In this document: piece by piece, positions 25,751 to 35,079 of the stretch | Layout of the letters: each line of letters starts with the position of its first letter | Position numbering within the stretch: position 1 is the first letter of the stretch | Assembly: GCF_005116445.1 (NCBI RefSeq) | Contig: NZ_SWBQ01000007.1 | Location: forward strand, 62,001 to 126,000 | Direction of reading: 5' to 3' | Length of the DNA stretch: 64,000 nt | Source of the DNA: Pedobacter frigoris | Lineage (GTDB): Bacteria; Bacteroidota; Bacteroidia; Sphingobacteriales; Sphingobacteriaceae | Notes under the pieces: model-generated | What the model was told of the DNA's origin: nothing | Seen by the model: only the letters and a program-made list of their open reading frames with translations | The model's database searches: none | Program-made: the position numbers and the translations under genes

Positions 25751-27166
25751 TCAGGACAGTAAATGTGGCCTTTCTTTATAGACTTTCCATAAAAATTCTC
25801 CAAAAATTGTATTTGCCCATGCAAACCAGGATCTGGTAAAATCTTTAGGGCTATCTTTATGAAATGACTCATGCATAAATCCTGTACCTGCATGACAACC
25901 TTGCAATGTTTGCAAACATTGCTTAATCTCAGCATCACTACTGCTGGTCAGTCCACGCATTACCACGGCAATCGGCCATATCCTGTCGATACCAGTATGC
26001 GGACTTCCAATTCCTTTCCCTGCTTTTCCTTCAAAGAAAAACGGATTTTCTAATGAAAGGATCAATTTACGGGTATTTATATATACCGGGTCGTTTGGCT
26101 TTACCGCACCCAGATAAGGCAGAGCCAGCAAACTTGGCACATTGGCGTCGTCCATAATATTGAAACTTCCATATCCATTAACTTCAAATGCATATACTTT
26201 TCCAAACTGAGGATGGGTTACAATCGCATATTTTTGCAAAGCATTTTCTACTTCTACGGCCAGGGCACGGCATTCCGCTACTAATGCTGCATCTTTGTGA
26301 ACAGCCTGAAGTATCTCCGCAGCCTGTTTCAGACTGACTACTGCAAAAAAATTTGAAGGCACCAAAAAGTTATATATAGTTGCGTCATCACTGGGACGGA
26401 AGGAAGAACAGATCAAACCTACAGGCTTCACGGGATACCCATAGCCACTCAGAGGAACACCGTCTGTCGCCCAGGCAGTTTTACGCTGAAAATGATAAGG
26501 TCCTTGACCATTTTTTCTTTGCTGCTCTTTAAATGTTTTTACGATCAAAGCTATTGCATCTCTCCATTTTGCATCAAAAGGCGTCGTATCACCAGTAATT
26601 TTCCAGTATTGATAACTTAAACGAATAGGGTAACATAAAGAATCTATCTCCCATTTGCGTTCGTGAATACCAGGCTTCATATCCGTAATATCTGTCTTCC
26701 ACTCGCCTTCTTTGGTTTCATCACCATAAAATGCATTAGCATAGGGATCTTTGTGAATACATTTCACCTGGTGATTGATTACACCTGCAATTAAATCATG
26801 CAACTGCTTATCGCCTTTTACTAAAGGTAAATAGGGCGTGACCTGTGCTGTACTGTCGCGCAGCCACATAGCGTCTATATCACCTGTAATTACATAGGTA
26901 TCGGGTTTACCATTTTTTTCCGTATAGGTTACAGTGGTGTCCAACGTGTTTGGAAAACAATTTTCAAACAACCATCCAAGCTCCTTATTTTTAACATTCT
27001 TCTGGAATTCGGCAATGGCACTTTCTACTGCTTTGCTTTGAAAATGTCTTTTTGAGGCTGGCACCCTCACTACAGGGAAATCGGGTGCTGCTGCAAAAGA
27101 TAGTTTATTAGCCATCAATCCTGCAGCTAAAAGTCCTGTGTTTTGTAAAAAGATTCGTCTCTTCAT
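25751..27166 (-). CDS. GH125 exo-alpha-1,6-mannosidase
   Basis: A 471-residue exported glycoside hydrolase; GH125 enzymes remove alpha-1,6-linked mannose from N-glycans and mannan. The N-terminus MKRRIFLQNTGLLAAG is a Tat-like or Sec leader. Family marks are TGDIDAMWLRDSTAQVTPYL (about 95-115), HERKWEIDSLCYPIRLSYQY (about 165-185), SSFRPSDDATIYNFLVPSNF (about 250-270), HTGIDRIWPIAVVMRG and the tail FAWANTIFGEFLW. The length matches the family. It starts 4 bases after the GH92 stop, so the two mannosidases form an operon and probably act in sequence on alpha-mannosides. Confidence 0.94.
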   Translation of the reverse strand: MKRRIFLQNTGLLAAGLMANKLSFAAAPDFPVVRVPASKRHFQSKAVESAIAEFQKNVKNKELGWLFENCFPNTLDTTVTYTEKNGKPDTYVITGDIDAMWLRDSTAQVTPYLPLVKGDKQLHDLIAGVINHQVKCIHKDPYANAFYGDETKEGEWKTDITDMKPGIHERKWEIDSLCYPIRLSYQYWKITGDTTPFDAKWRDAIALIVKTFKEQQRKNGQGPYHFQRKTAWATDGVPLSGYGYPVKPVGLICSSFRPSDDATIYNFLVPSNFFAVVSLKQAAEILQAVHKDAALVAECRALAVEVENALQKYAIVTHPQFGKVYAFEVNGYGSFNIMDDANVPSLLALPYLGAVKPNDPVYINTRKLILSLENPFFFEGKAGKGIGSPHTGIDRIWPIAVVMRGLTSSSDAEIKQCLQTLQGCHAGTGFMHESFHKDSPKDFTRSWFAWANTIFGEFLWKVYKERPHLLS

Positions 27167-27170
27167 AATG

Positions 27171-29435
27171 CTATTTGGTTAAAGAAAAAGGTCTGTCTTC
27201 AATACCAGTACCTCTTTGTAAATTAGGTTTATTACTCATTTCAAATTTCAAAATACCACCATTAACGATATCGCTATGAGTGATAAAATTCTTTGTATAT
27301 GTCTTACCATTTAAGGTTGCTGCACTAATGTAATAGTTTTCCCTGCTATTGTTGGGTGCCTCTATGATAAACTTTTTGTTGTTTTCCAACGAAATGGTAA
27401 TCTTGCTAAACATTGGGCTTCCAATTACATATTGGTCGGTTCCAGGGCAAACACTATAAAATCCTAGTGCGCTCAGCACATACCAGGATGAAGTCTGTCC
27501 TTGATCCTCATCACCTGGATAACCATTTTCTGTAGCATCATATAATTTATACATTACTTCTCTGGCCCGGTATTGGGACTTCCAGGGCTGCCCGGCATAA
27601 TTGTATAAATAAATCATATGCTGAATAGGTTGATTGCCATGCGCATACTGGCCCATATTTGCCATTACCATTTCTGTCATTTCATGTATAAGCCCTCCAT
27701 ATGTACCAACTTTCACTTTGTTGGGAACGGAAAATACGGAATCCAGTTTAGCAGTGAAGTTCTGCTCTCCATGCATCAGTTCTATCAGACCTTTTGGATC
27801 TTGAAATACAGACCATTGATAGTGCCAGGCATTCCCCTCTGTAAAAGGCCCGCCCCATTCTATCGGGTCAAAATTTGGAACCCAGCTACCATCTTTCTGT
27901 CTGCCTCGCATAAAACGACTTGAGCTATCATATACATTTTTGTAGTTGTACATCTGCTTACCAAAGATGTCTGCATAGAAACCATTATTAGTCATCTTTG
28001 CAAGATTATATCCACAAAAATCATCATAGGCGTATTCCAGTGTTTTAGCTGTCGCCTCCCTGTATTCGGGATAAGGCACATATCCCAACTGATAATATTC
28101 TTTCCAGCCATGCCTTCCATTTGCCGGACCCCATGGACCTTTATTTGTTGCTTCATGCAGGTATGCTTTCAATGCCTCTTTTGGATCAAAGGTTCTAATT
28201 CCCTTAGCCCAGGCATCTGCGAGCACTGAAATGGCATGATTACCAATCATACTTCCTCCTTCACCCGGAAAAGACCAGGAAGGCAACCAGCCACATTGCT
28301 CATAGGCCGCCAATAAAGCCTGCATATAACGCCCGTGCATTGTTGGCTGCATGATGGTATTTAGTGGAAATTGTGCGCGAAAAGTATCCCAGAAACCTGT
28401 ATCAGTAAACATGAAACCATCATGAATCTTACCATCATAAGGACTGAAATAGTATGGTTGCCCTTCTTTATTGTATTCAAAAAATTGTCTGGAGAATAAG
28501 CTTGCGCGGAAATAGCATGAGTAAAAAGTCGCCTTATCTGCTTCGGTTCCGCCCTCGACAAGTATTTTACCCAGATGTGCATTCCATATTTTTGCTGCTG
28601 CAGACTTCGATTGCTCCAAAGTTTTGTGATTGCCCAACTCAGTCTTGAGATTCAATGCAGCTTGCTCCTGACTAATGTATGAAGATGCTGTTTTAACCTG
28701 AATAGTTTCTCCTTTTCTAAATTCCAGGTATGCACCTTTACCTTTACCTTCAGCATTCGTTTGATCACTTAGAATGCTATTATTGGTATTGTCCCAAATG
28801 CCATGTGCGATAAATGGTTTGTCAAATACAATTTCAAAATAACTTTTTAGATTGTCGGTAAGTCCTCTCCCGTTATGCACGTAACCCGTAATTTTCCTTT
28901 CCTTTGTATTTATAGACACCCCACTCATCCCCGTATACCCATCAAGTACAAGAAAACTACGTTCGCCTTTAGGGAAAGTAAAGCGTAAGTGAGCCCCCCG
29001 TTCTGAGGGTGAAATCTCAGTGATTACATTATTATCGAGTTTTACTTTATAATAATGAGGCTTGGCAATTTCGTTCTTATGATCAAAGCCTACTTCTCTA
29101 TCATTTTCATTAACTGTCAGTTTCCCTATTCCGGGCATCAATGAAAAAACGCAATAGTCGTTTGTCCAGGAACTGCATTGATGGGCCTGCTGAAAGCCTC
29201 TGATTGTTTTCCTGAAGTACTGGTATTTCCAACCATCCCCATTTCTACCGGTTTGAGGGGTCCAGGTATGCATTCCAAAAGGCAAAGCCGTGGTAGGATA
29301 AGTATTGCCTCTTGTAAGTTCATGTTTAGAATTGGTTCCTTGTAAAGTATTTACATATTGAACAAGATCTTTTTCCTGTGCAAGTGCCGTACTCATCAAA
29401 AAGGAAAGCAAAATCGGGATTAATTTAAGTTTCAT
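27171..29435 (-). CDS. GH92 alpha-mannosidase (alpha-1,2-type likely)
   Basis: A 754-residue exported exo-alpha-mannosidase; GH92 enzymes are calcium-dependent and invert configuration. A signal peptide (ending STALAQ) is followed by an N-terminal beta-sandwich (QYVNTLQGTNSKHELTRGNT, YPTTALPFGMHTWTP) and an (alpha/alpha)6 catalytic domain. Conserved catalytic-region motifs are GPFTEGNAWHYQWSVFQD, with Glu533 the likely acid, and GYPGDEDQGQTSSWYVLSAL, with Asp642 and Asp644 the likely base pair. The tail GTDQYVIGSPMF is also typical. It is the first gene of the two-mannosidase operon. Linkage specificity cannot be fixed from sequence alone. Confidence 0.95.
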   Translation of the reverse strand: MKLKLIPILLSFLMSTALAQEKDLVQYVNTLQGTNSKHELTRGNTYPTTALPFGMHTWTPQTGRNGDGWKYQYFRKTIRGFQQAHQCSSWTNDYCVFSLMPGIGKLTVNENDREVGFDHKNEIAKPHYYKVKLDNNVITEISPSERGAHLRFTFPKGERSFLVLDGYTGMSGVSINTKERKITGYVHNGRGLTDNLKSYFEIVFDKPFIAHGIWDNTNNSILSDQTNAEGKGKGAYLEFRKGETIQVKTASSYISQEQAALNLKTELGNHKTLEQSKSAAAKIWNAHLGKILVEGGTEADKATFYSCYFRASLFSRQFFEYNKEGQPYYFSPYDGKIHDGFMFTDTGFWDTFRAQFPLNTIMQPTMHGRYMQALLAAYEQCGWLPSWSFPGEGGSMIGNHAISVLADAWAKGIRTFDPKEALKAYLHEATNKGPWGPANGRHGWKEYYQLGYVPYPEYREATAKTLEYAYDDFCGYNLAKMTNNGFYADIFGKQMYNYKNVYDSSSRFMRGRQKDGSWVPNFDPIEWGGPFTEGNAWHYQWSVFQDPKGLIELMHGEQNFTAKLDSVFSVPNKVKVGTYGGLIHEMTEMVMANMGQYAHGNQPIQHMIYLYNYAGQPWKSQYRAREVMYKLYDATENGYPGDEDQGQTSSWYVLSALGFYSVCPGTDQYVIGSPMFSKITISLENNKKFIIEAPNNSRENYYISAATLNGKTYTKNFITHSDIVNGGILKFEMSNKPNLQRGTGIEDRPFSLTK

Positions 29436-29535
29436 TCGTTTGTGTGGTTACTCCTTATTTACCTAAATATAAGGATTAGGTTTGTTATAAAACGTTTTAG
29501 TATACCAATAATATGAAATTAAAATAACTTATAAA

Positions 29536-29573
29536 AACAGAAAGGTGATTGTATTTTAAACAATCACCTTTTT
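29536..29573 (-). terminator. Terminator after lpxB
   Basis: AAGGTGATTGT (29542-29552) and ACAATCACCTT (29560-29570) are exact reverse complements around 7 bases. A T-rich tail (TCTGTTTTTA) follows on the minus strand, and TTTTT on the plus strand. It lies about 45 bases beyond the lpxB stop. Confidence 0.8.
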
Positions 29574-29613
29574 CCACTAATAGGGAACAATCTTATTTAT
29601 CGTAGTGTACGAA

Positions 29614-30729
29614 TCAGTTGGAATCTTCTCCGAGATAGGATACTATTAAGTTGGCAGTCCTTTCGGAAGCACCTGCGGCACCCATCTTCTCTGATAAGAG
29701 TTGATAATCGGCTAACATTTTGGCTCTGTCCGGACCATCGAGGATCGACTTTAAGTGTGAGCTAATATTTTGCGTATTGCAATCTTCTTGAATTAACTCC
29801 TTTACAACCTCATGATCCATAATCAAATTTACCAATGAGATAAACCGAATTTTGACCAGCATCCTTGCAATAGCTACTGAAATCTTCCCGCCACGATATA
29901 CAACAACCTGAGGAACATGAAATAGGGCTGTTTCTAAAGTCGCGGTTCCTGACGCAACAACTGCGACCTTTGCGATGTTTAATAGATTGTAAGTTTGGCC
30001 GAAAACCAGGGTAACATCACTTGATTTAATAAACTGCTGGTAGTAACTTTCATTAAAACTCGGCGCCGCAGCCACCACAAAATGATAATCCGGAAATGCA
30101 TTTCTTATGCTGAGCATATCTGGCAACAAGCGTTCAATCTCCTGTTTACGGCTTCCGGGAAGTAAAGCCACTACTTCCTTATTCTTTAAATTGTATCTTT
30201 CTTTGAATGAAGGATCAGGTTCAAATAATGCAATCTCATCTAATAAAGGATTTCCAACGTAGTCAACATCCATCCCCCATTCTTTATAGAAGTCGACCTC
30301 AAATGGCAAAATGCAAAATAAACGATCTACAACTCTTTTTATCTTCAAAACTCGCTTTTGATTCCATGCCCAGACCTTTGGTGAGATGTAATAACACACC
30401 TTTATACCATTCTCCTTTGCAAATTCTGCAATTTTAAGATTGAAGCCAGGAAAATCGATAAGGATCAATACATCGGGCCGATATGCAAGTATATCCACTT
30501 TGCAGGTTTTTAAATTCTTTAATATGGTCGGCAGATTAAGAATTACCTCTGTAAAACCCATAAAAGCCATTTCTGCATAATGTTTTTTTAGAACACCTCC
30601 TTCAGCAAGCATTTTATCTCCACCATAATACTGAAATTCAGCATTGTGATCCTTCGTTTTTAATGCTTTCATCAGATTTGCACCATGTAAATCTCCAGAC
30701 GCCTCTCCTGCAACAAGATAGTATCTCAT
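29614..30729 (-). CDS. lpxB: Lipid-A-disaccharide synthase
   Basis: Condenses UDP-2,3-diacylglucosamine with 2,3-diacylglucosamine-1-phosphate (lipid X) to form lipid A disaccharide at the inner membrane. The 371 residues contain the family marks YYLVAGEASGDLHGANLMKA at the start, YISPKVWAWNQKRVLKIKRV (about 125-145), DYVGNPLLDEI, LLPGSRKQEIERLLP (about 190-205) and VASGTATLETALF (about 255-270). Length is normal. It overlaps the upstream small membrane gene by 4 bases (start within stop), showing translational coupling, and follows surE in the same operon. Housekeeping gene. Confidence 0.97.
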   Translation of the reverse strand: MRYYLVAGEASGDLHGANLMKALKTKDHNAEFQYYGGDKMLAEGGVLKKHYAEMAFMGFTEVILNLPTILKNLKTCKVDILAYRPDVLILIDFPGFNLKIAEFAKENGIKVCYYISPKVWAWNQKRVLKIKRVVDRLFCILPFEVDFYKEWGMDVDYVGNPLLDEIALFEPDPSFKERYNLKNKEVVALLPGSRKQEIERLLPDMLSIRNAFPDYHFVVAAAPSFNESYYQQFIKSSDVTLVFGQTYNLLNIAKVAVVASGTATLETALFHVPQVVVYRGGKISVAIARMLVKIRFISLVNLIMDHEVVKELIQEDCNTQNISSHLKSILDGPDRAKMLADYQLLSEKMGAAGASERTANLIVSYLGEDSN

Positions 30730-30983
30730 AATTGATTGATCTTATAAAAAAAGAAAATGAAAGCCCATAAGAAAGTCGCACTGATGATTCCGCGACCAAG
30801 CTGATCTTTATCCTGGTTAAAAAAATAATGCATGAAAAAGGCATTTACCGCAATACAACCAATTAATAATAGATCGGCTTTAGCTAAGAAAGCATACTTA
30901 TTCATGAAGTACCAAACAACGGCCACTAATACTCCGGGAATTACAATCCCTATTCCCAAACCGATCCAAACGGAATTCTTCAT
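30726..30983 (-). CDS. Small membrane protein between surE and lpxB
   Basis: An 85-residue protein with three hydrophobic segments (about 6-26 WIGLGIGIVIPGVLVAVVW, 35-52 AKADLLLIGCIAVNAFFM, 65-82 IISATFLWAFIFFFY) and the loop FNQDKDQLGRG. No known domain. It overlaps lpxB by 4 bases and follows surE after 17 bases. From general recollection, a small membrane protein at this place is common in Bacteroidota, which suggests a link with lipid A or envelope work, but the function is unknown. Confidence 0.88.
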   Translation of the reverse strand: MKNSVWIGLGIGIVIPGVLVAVVWYFMNKYAFLAKADLLLIGCIAVNAFFMHYFFNQDKDQLGRGIISATFLWAFIFFFYKINQL

Positions 30984-31000
30984 ATCAAACTTATTAAGCG

Positions 31001-31849
31001 CTATCCCAATGAAGAACCACCTGGGGTTAGGTGTTTATTGATTTTGGAAACAGGCTTCTGTTCCATTCCCTCAACATCAAATGTCCAGGTATTTAAAACT
31101 GGAATTGCGTGATGTGCTGTCAAGTCAAATTGTACCGGAACGACAGATACAAAGCCATTTTCCAATGCCCATACATCTGTATCCTCGCCCTTGTCATAGT
31201 TCTGAAAAACCCCGGTAAGCCAATAGTAAGGACGTTCGTAAGGATCTTTGCGTTCGTCAAATTCCTCTGCCCATTTTGCATTGGCCTGCCTACATATTTT
31301 TATTCCTTTTAGTCCATCTCCATTAGGAAAATTAACATTAAGTAAAGTCGCTTGTGGTAATCCGTGCTCTAAAACCTGTGAAGCAATAGATTTAATGAAT
31401 TTTTTACAATGACTGAAGTCTGCTTGTTGAGAGAAATCATCCAGCGAAAATCCAATAGACGGAATTCCTTCAATGGCTCCTTCAACTGCTGCAGACATTG
31501 TTCCCGAATAAATGACATTAATAGAGTTATTTAATCCGTGATTAATACCCGAAACACATAAATCAGGTTTCTTACCCTTAAATATCTTATTTACGGCCAA
31601 TTTTACACAGTCGACCGGTGTACCGGAACACTTATACATTTCAACAGCTGGATATAAATCTACACGATCAAAACGTAAAGGCTTTCCAATAGTAATGGCG
31701 TGTCCCATACCCGACTGAGGACCATCTGGTGCGACAACAACGACATTGCCTAATTCTTTCATTACATCAATCAGGTTTTTAATTCCCGGTGCAGTAATGC
31801 CATCATCATTTACAACTAGAATATTTGGTTTTGAATATTGTTTCTTCAT
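31001..31849 (-). CDS. surE: 5'/3'-nucleotidase SurE
   Basis: Metal-dependent survival-protein nucleotidase that removes phosphate from nucleoside monophosphates. The N-terminus ILVVNDDGITAPGIKNLID carries the metal-binding Asp pair (NDDG). Further marks are VVVAPDGPQSGMGHAIT, CSGTPVDCVKLAVN, PDLCVSGINHGLNNSINVIY and SGTMSAAVEGAI. At 282 residues it is slightly longer than the usual 250-260, with an extra basic tail (QKPVSKINKHLTPGG). First gene of the surE-small membrane-lpxB operon. Confidence 0.96.
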   Translation of the reverse strand: MKKQYSKPNILVVNDDGITAPGIKNLIDVMKELGNVVVVAPDGPQSGMGHAITIGKPLRFDRVDLYPAVEMYKCSGTPVDCVKLAVNKIFKGKKPDLCVSGINHGLNNSINVIYSGTMSAAVEGAIEGIPSIGFSLDDFSQQADFSHCKKFIKSIASQVLEHGLPQATLLNVNFPNGDGLKGIKICRQANAKWAEEFDERKDPYERPYYWLTGVFQNYDKGEDTDVWALENGFVSVVPVQFDLTAHHAIPVLNTWTFDVEGMEQKPVSKINKHLTPGGSSLG

Positions 31850-31958
31850 CTGTATAGTTCTTTAGTAGTGTAACTATCATGACTTCATAAGCCGCTATGT
31901 CTCCTGCATTTTTAAACAAAAAAGTTAAAGAAACGCATACTGTGCAGTTTAAAAAACC

Positions 31959-32055
31959 ATGACAGTTTCATATCTGTAAAAATACAAGAATTCAGTTAGA
32001 ATTTTCTGCTTTCCGACTATATTTGACAGTAACTTATTGAACTTTAAACTGTCAT
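31959..32055. promoter_or_regulatory. M16 peptidase promoter flanked by inverted repeat
   Basis: A -7 box TATATTTG (32018-32025) is an exact TAnnTTTG. A TTA at 31996-31998, 19 bases upstream, stands in for the -33 TTG. The box is bracketed by ATGACAGTTT (31959-31968) and AAACTGTCAT (32046-32055), exact reverse complements 77 bases apart, so a dimeric regulator could bind both sides of the promoter. The leader to the ATG at 32092 is about 60 bases. Confidence 0.5.
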
Positions 32056-32091
32056 ATATCTATAACAGCTTAATAACATAAAAAACTTATA

Positions 32092-35025
32092 ATGAAAAGC
32101 AAATTTTTACTCCTGGCCTGTTTTCTAATTACAGGATCAGGCTTGATGGCTCAAAACACATATCAGTGGAAAACAGCCACATCAGCTGGTTACTCTTACA
32201 AATATGTAACCAATGATCCGACAAAATTAAGGTTTTACACTTTGAAAAATGGCTTAACGGTAGTTCTTTCACAAAATGTTAAAGAACCAATTATTGAATT
32301 CCGATTGGCTGTTCGAGCCGGCAGTAATACTGATCCACGGACAGCTACGGGACTGGCCCATTATCTTGAACATCTACTATTTAAAGGCACAGATAAGTTC
32401 GGCACCATGGATTTTACTAAAGAAAAACCATTGCTTGACAAAATAGATGCGTTGTATGAAAAATACAATAAAGCAACAGATCCAATCAAAAGAAAGGAAA
32501 TATATTCCGAAATAGATAAAACATCAGGGTTGGCGTCTAATTATTCTATAGCGAATGAATATGATAAAATGATGAAAGCCATCGGGGGACAATCTACCAA
32601 CGCCCATACATGGTATGAAGAAACCGTTTACAATGAGGATTTCCCATCAAATGCTACGGATAAATTCCTTGCCCTACAGGCTGAACGGTTTCGAAATCCG
32701 ATCTTTCGAATTTTCCATACAGAGCTTGAAGCTGTTTATGAAGAAAAAAACCGTGGCTTAGATGAGGACTCCTGGAAAATCAATGAAAAAACTTCTGCAC
32801 TTTTATTCCCAACGCATAACTATGGCCAGCAGACTACGATAGGAACTATCGAACATCTGAAGAACCCGTCATTGATTGACATAAGAAAATATTACAACAA
32901 GTATTATGTGCCCAATAATATGATCATTGCTATGGCGGGAGACTTAAATCCCGATGAAATGATTAAAAAGGTCGACAAATCATTCTCTTATATGCAACCT
33001 AAACCTGTAGAATTGTACAATCCCACTCCTGAAAGGCCTTTGACACAAATTCAAAAAGTGGACATTTATGGCCCCAGCGCAGAGAGTGTAAACGTAGCCT
33101 ACAGGGGATATGCAGAAAACAGCAGACAAAGTATGCTCCTTGACCTCATATCAAGCATCTTAAATAATGGAAAAGCGGGTTTGTTCGACATTAATTTAAA
33201 CAAACAGCAAAAGGTATTGCGGGCCAGTGCAAGCTACCAACAGATGAAAGATTATGGTATTTTTGAATTGACTGCACAGCCTAAGCAAGGGCAGTCATTG
33301 CAGGAAGCTCAGCAATTGCTGATGGATCAATTAGAGATCCTAAAGAAAGGAGAATTTGATGAAAGCCTGATAAAGGCAACGGTTGCCAATAGTAAATTGG
33401 GATTGCTGCAGGCTTTCGATAGTAATGGCTATCGTGTGGAGAGTATTACAAATGAATTTATATTGAATCGCGGCACAAAATGGGACAAATCATTGAGTGG
33501 GCCGGATGAGATGGCAAAGATCACTAAACAACAGATCGTAAGTTTTGCCAAAGAGTTTTTTATAGATAATTATGTAATTGCGTATAAACACAAGGGAGAA
33601 GATAAGACCATTGTCAAGGTCGAAAAACCAATCATCACTCCGATAAATACAAATGCATCTTCAACATCTGACTTTACTAAGGCTCTTCTATCAGCACCTA
33701 GTAAGCCTATCGCGCCTAAATTTCTGGACTATAAAAAAGACCTCAACCTCGGTAAAACAGGTATAGCTGATGTGATCACTATACAAAACACAGAAAATAG
33801 CATTTTCCGTTTGTCTTACCGGTTTGATATAGGTTCATGGAACTACAAGCTACAACCATATGCAGCACAATACCTTGCATTTTTAGGCACAGATAAATAT
33901 ACTGCTGAAGAAATCAGTAAGGAGTTTTACAATATTGCCTGCAATTATAGCTTCAATGTAGGGACAGAAACTACTACGATTAACATCAGCGGGCTGCAGG
34001 AAAATTTTGAAAAAGCCATGTCTCTAGTAGAACATATTTTCGCCAATTGCAAACCCAATGAGAAAGCGCTCGAAGAACTTAAGAGTCGCATTCTTAAATC
34101 AAGAGAGAATAATAAATTAAATAAAAACGCCATCCTTGGAGGCCTGATGGCTTATGCTCAATTCGGATCAGATAACCCTGTAAACTTTACTTTAAGTAAT
34201 GAGGAGATTAAGAATATTACCTCAGAGCAATTATTAGATATTCTGCACCATGTTAACAACTATAAGCATACAGTTACTTATTACGGACCTAAAACACTAG
34301 CCGAACTTAGTGCAAGCATAAGTAAATTGCATACATTACCTAAAGAGTTTGAAATAGCCGCTCCAACAAAAAAATTCAATTATACCAATACCACAACGAA
34401 TAATGTATATTTTGCCGACTATGACATGGTTCAATCTGAAATACGCTGGGTAAGGAATGGAGGTCTCTACAATCCGGACCTCGCTTCAAAAATCACCTTA
34501 TTTAATAGCTATTTTGGTGGAGGAATGGGTTCTATTGTCTTTCAGACTATCCGCGAATCTAAAGCTCTTGCGTACTCAACTTTCGCAGTTTATTCTTCTC
34601 CAGACAGCAAAACTAAAGACTATGCAATGATTGCTTATGTAGGCAGTCAGGCAGACAAAATGAATGATGCAGTCAAAGGAATGAATGAGTTGTTAAATGA
34701 CCTGCCTGAATCTGATAAATCGTTTGAAGCGTCGAAATATAATGCTTTAAATGCTATTGAAACCAGTCGAATCACTAAGGACGATATTATTCAGCGTTAT
34801 TTTTCAGACAAAAAATTAGGATTGGATCAGGATTCCAGAATTAAGGAATATAATGGTTTAAAACCCCTGACTTTTGCTGACATAAAATCCTTTCACTTGA
34901 GTAATGTGGCAAATAAACCATACAATTATTGCATAGTGGCATCAGAGAAGAGCGTAAAGCCTGATGAATTGCAAAAATTCGGCAATGTAAAAAAATTAAC
35001 TTTAGAAAATATCTTTGGATATTAA
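32092..35025 (+). CDS. Exported M16-family zinc peptidase (two-unit, insulinase-like)
   Basis: A 977-residue periplasmic or surface protease with a Sec signal peptide (ending GLMAQ). The N-terminal M16 unit has the inverted zinc motif H90-Y-L-E93-H94 (ATGLAHYLEHLLFKG), with the third ligand among the glutamates of TELEAVYEEKNR (about 211-219). The second, inactive M16 unit (about 560-960) has FGGGMGSIVFQTIRESKALA, the usual substrate-contact region. Both halves in one chain correspond to the pitrilysin-type arrangement. Single gene with its own promoter and terminator. Physiological substrate unknown, probably peptides. Confidence 0.94.
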   Translation: MKSKFLLLACFLITGSGLMAQNTYQWKTATSAGYSYKYVTNDPTKLRFYTLKNGLTVVLSQNVKEPIIEFRLAVRAGSNTDPRTATGLAHYLEHLLFKGTDKFGTMDFTKEKPLLDKIDALYEKYNKATDPIKRKEIYSEIDKTSGLASNYSIANEYDKMMKAIGGQSTNAHTWYEETVYNEDFPSNATDKFLALQAERFRNPIFRIFHTELEAVYEEKNRGLDEDSWKINEKTSALLFPTHNYGQQTTIGTIEHLKNPSLIDIRKYYNKYYVPNNMIIAMAGDLNPDEMIKKVDKSFSYMQPKPVELYNPTPERPLTQIQKVDIYGPSAESVNVAYRGYAENSRQSMLLDLISSILNNGKAGLFDINLNKQQKVLRASASYQQMKDYGIFELTAQPKQGQSLQEAQQLLMDQLEILKKGEFDESLIKATVANSKLGLLQAFDSNGYRVESITNEFILNRGTKWDKSLSGPDEMAKITKQQIVSFAKEFFIDNYVIAYKHKGEDKTIVKVEKPIITPINTNASSTSDFTKALLSAPSKPIAPKFLDYKKDLNLGKTGIADVITIQNTENSIFRLSYRFDIGSWNYKLQPYAAQYLAFLGTDKYTAEEISKEFYNIACNYSFNVGTETTTINISGLQENFEKAMSLVEHIFANCKPNEKALEELKSRILKSRENNKLNKNAILGGLMAYAQFGSDNPVNFTLSNEEIKNITSEQLLDILHHVNNYKHTVTYYGPKTLAELSASISKLHTLPKEFEIAAPTKKFNYTNTTTNNVYFADYDMVQSEIRWVRNGGLYNPDLASKITLFNSYFGGGMGSIVFQTIRESKALAYSTFAVYSSPDSKTKDYAMIAYVGSQADKMNDAVKGMNELLNDLPESDKSFEASKYNALNAIETSRITKDDIIQRYFSDKKLGLDQDSRIKEYNGLKPLTFADIKSFHLSNVANKPYNYCIVASEKSVKPDELQKFGNVKKLTLENIFGY

Positions 35026-35028
35026 ACA

Positions 35029-35067
35029 AAAAAAAGGCCTGATGTTTTAAGCATCAGGCCTTTTTTT
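35029..35067. terminator. Bidirectional terminator
   Basis: AAAAAAAGGCCTGATG and CATCAGGCCTTTTTTT pair perfectly around 7 bases, with the A-run on the left and the T-run on the right. It lies between the convergent M16 gene (ends 35025) and HTH gene (ends 35080) and serves both. Confidence 0.93.
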
Positions 35068-35079
35068 CGAAACTATTTA

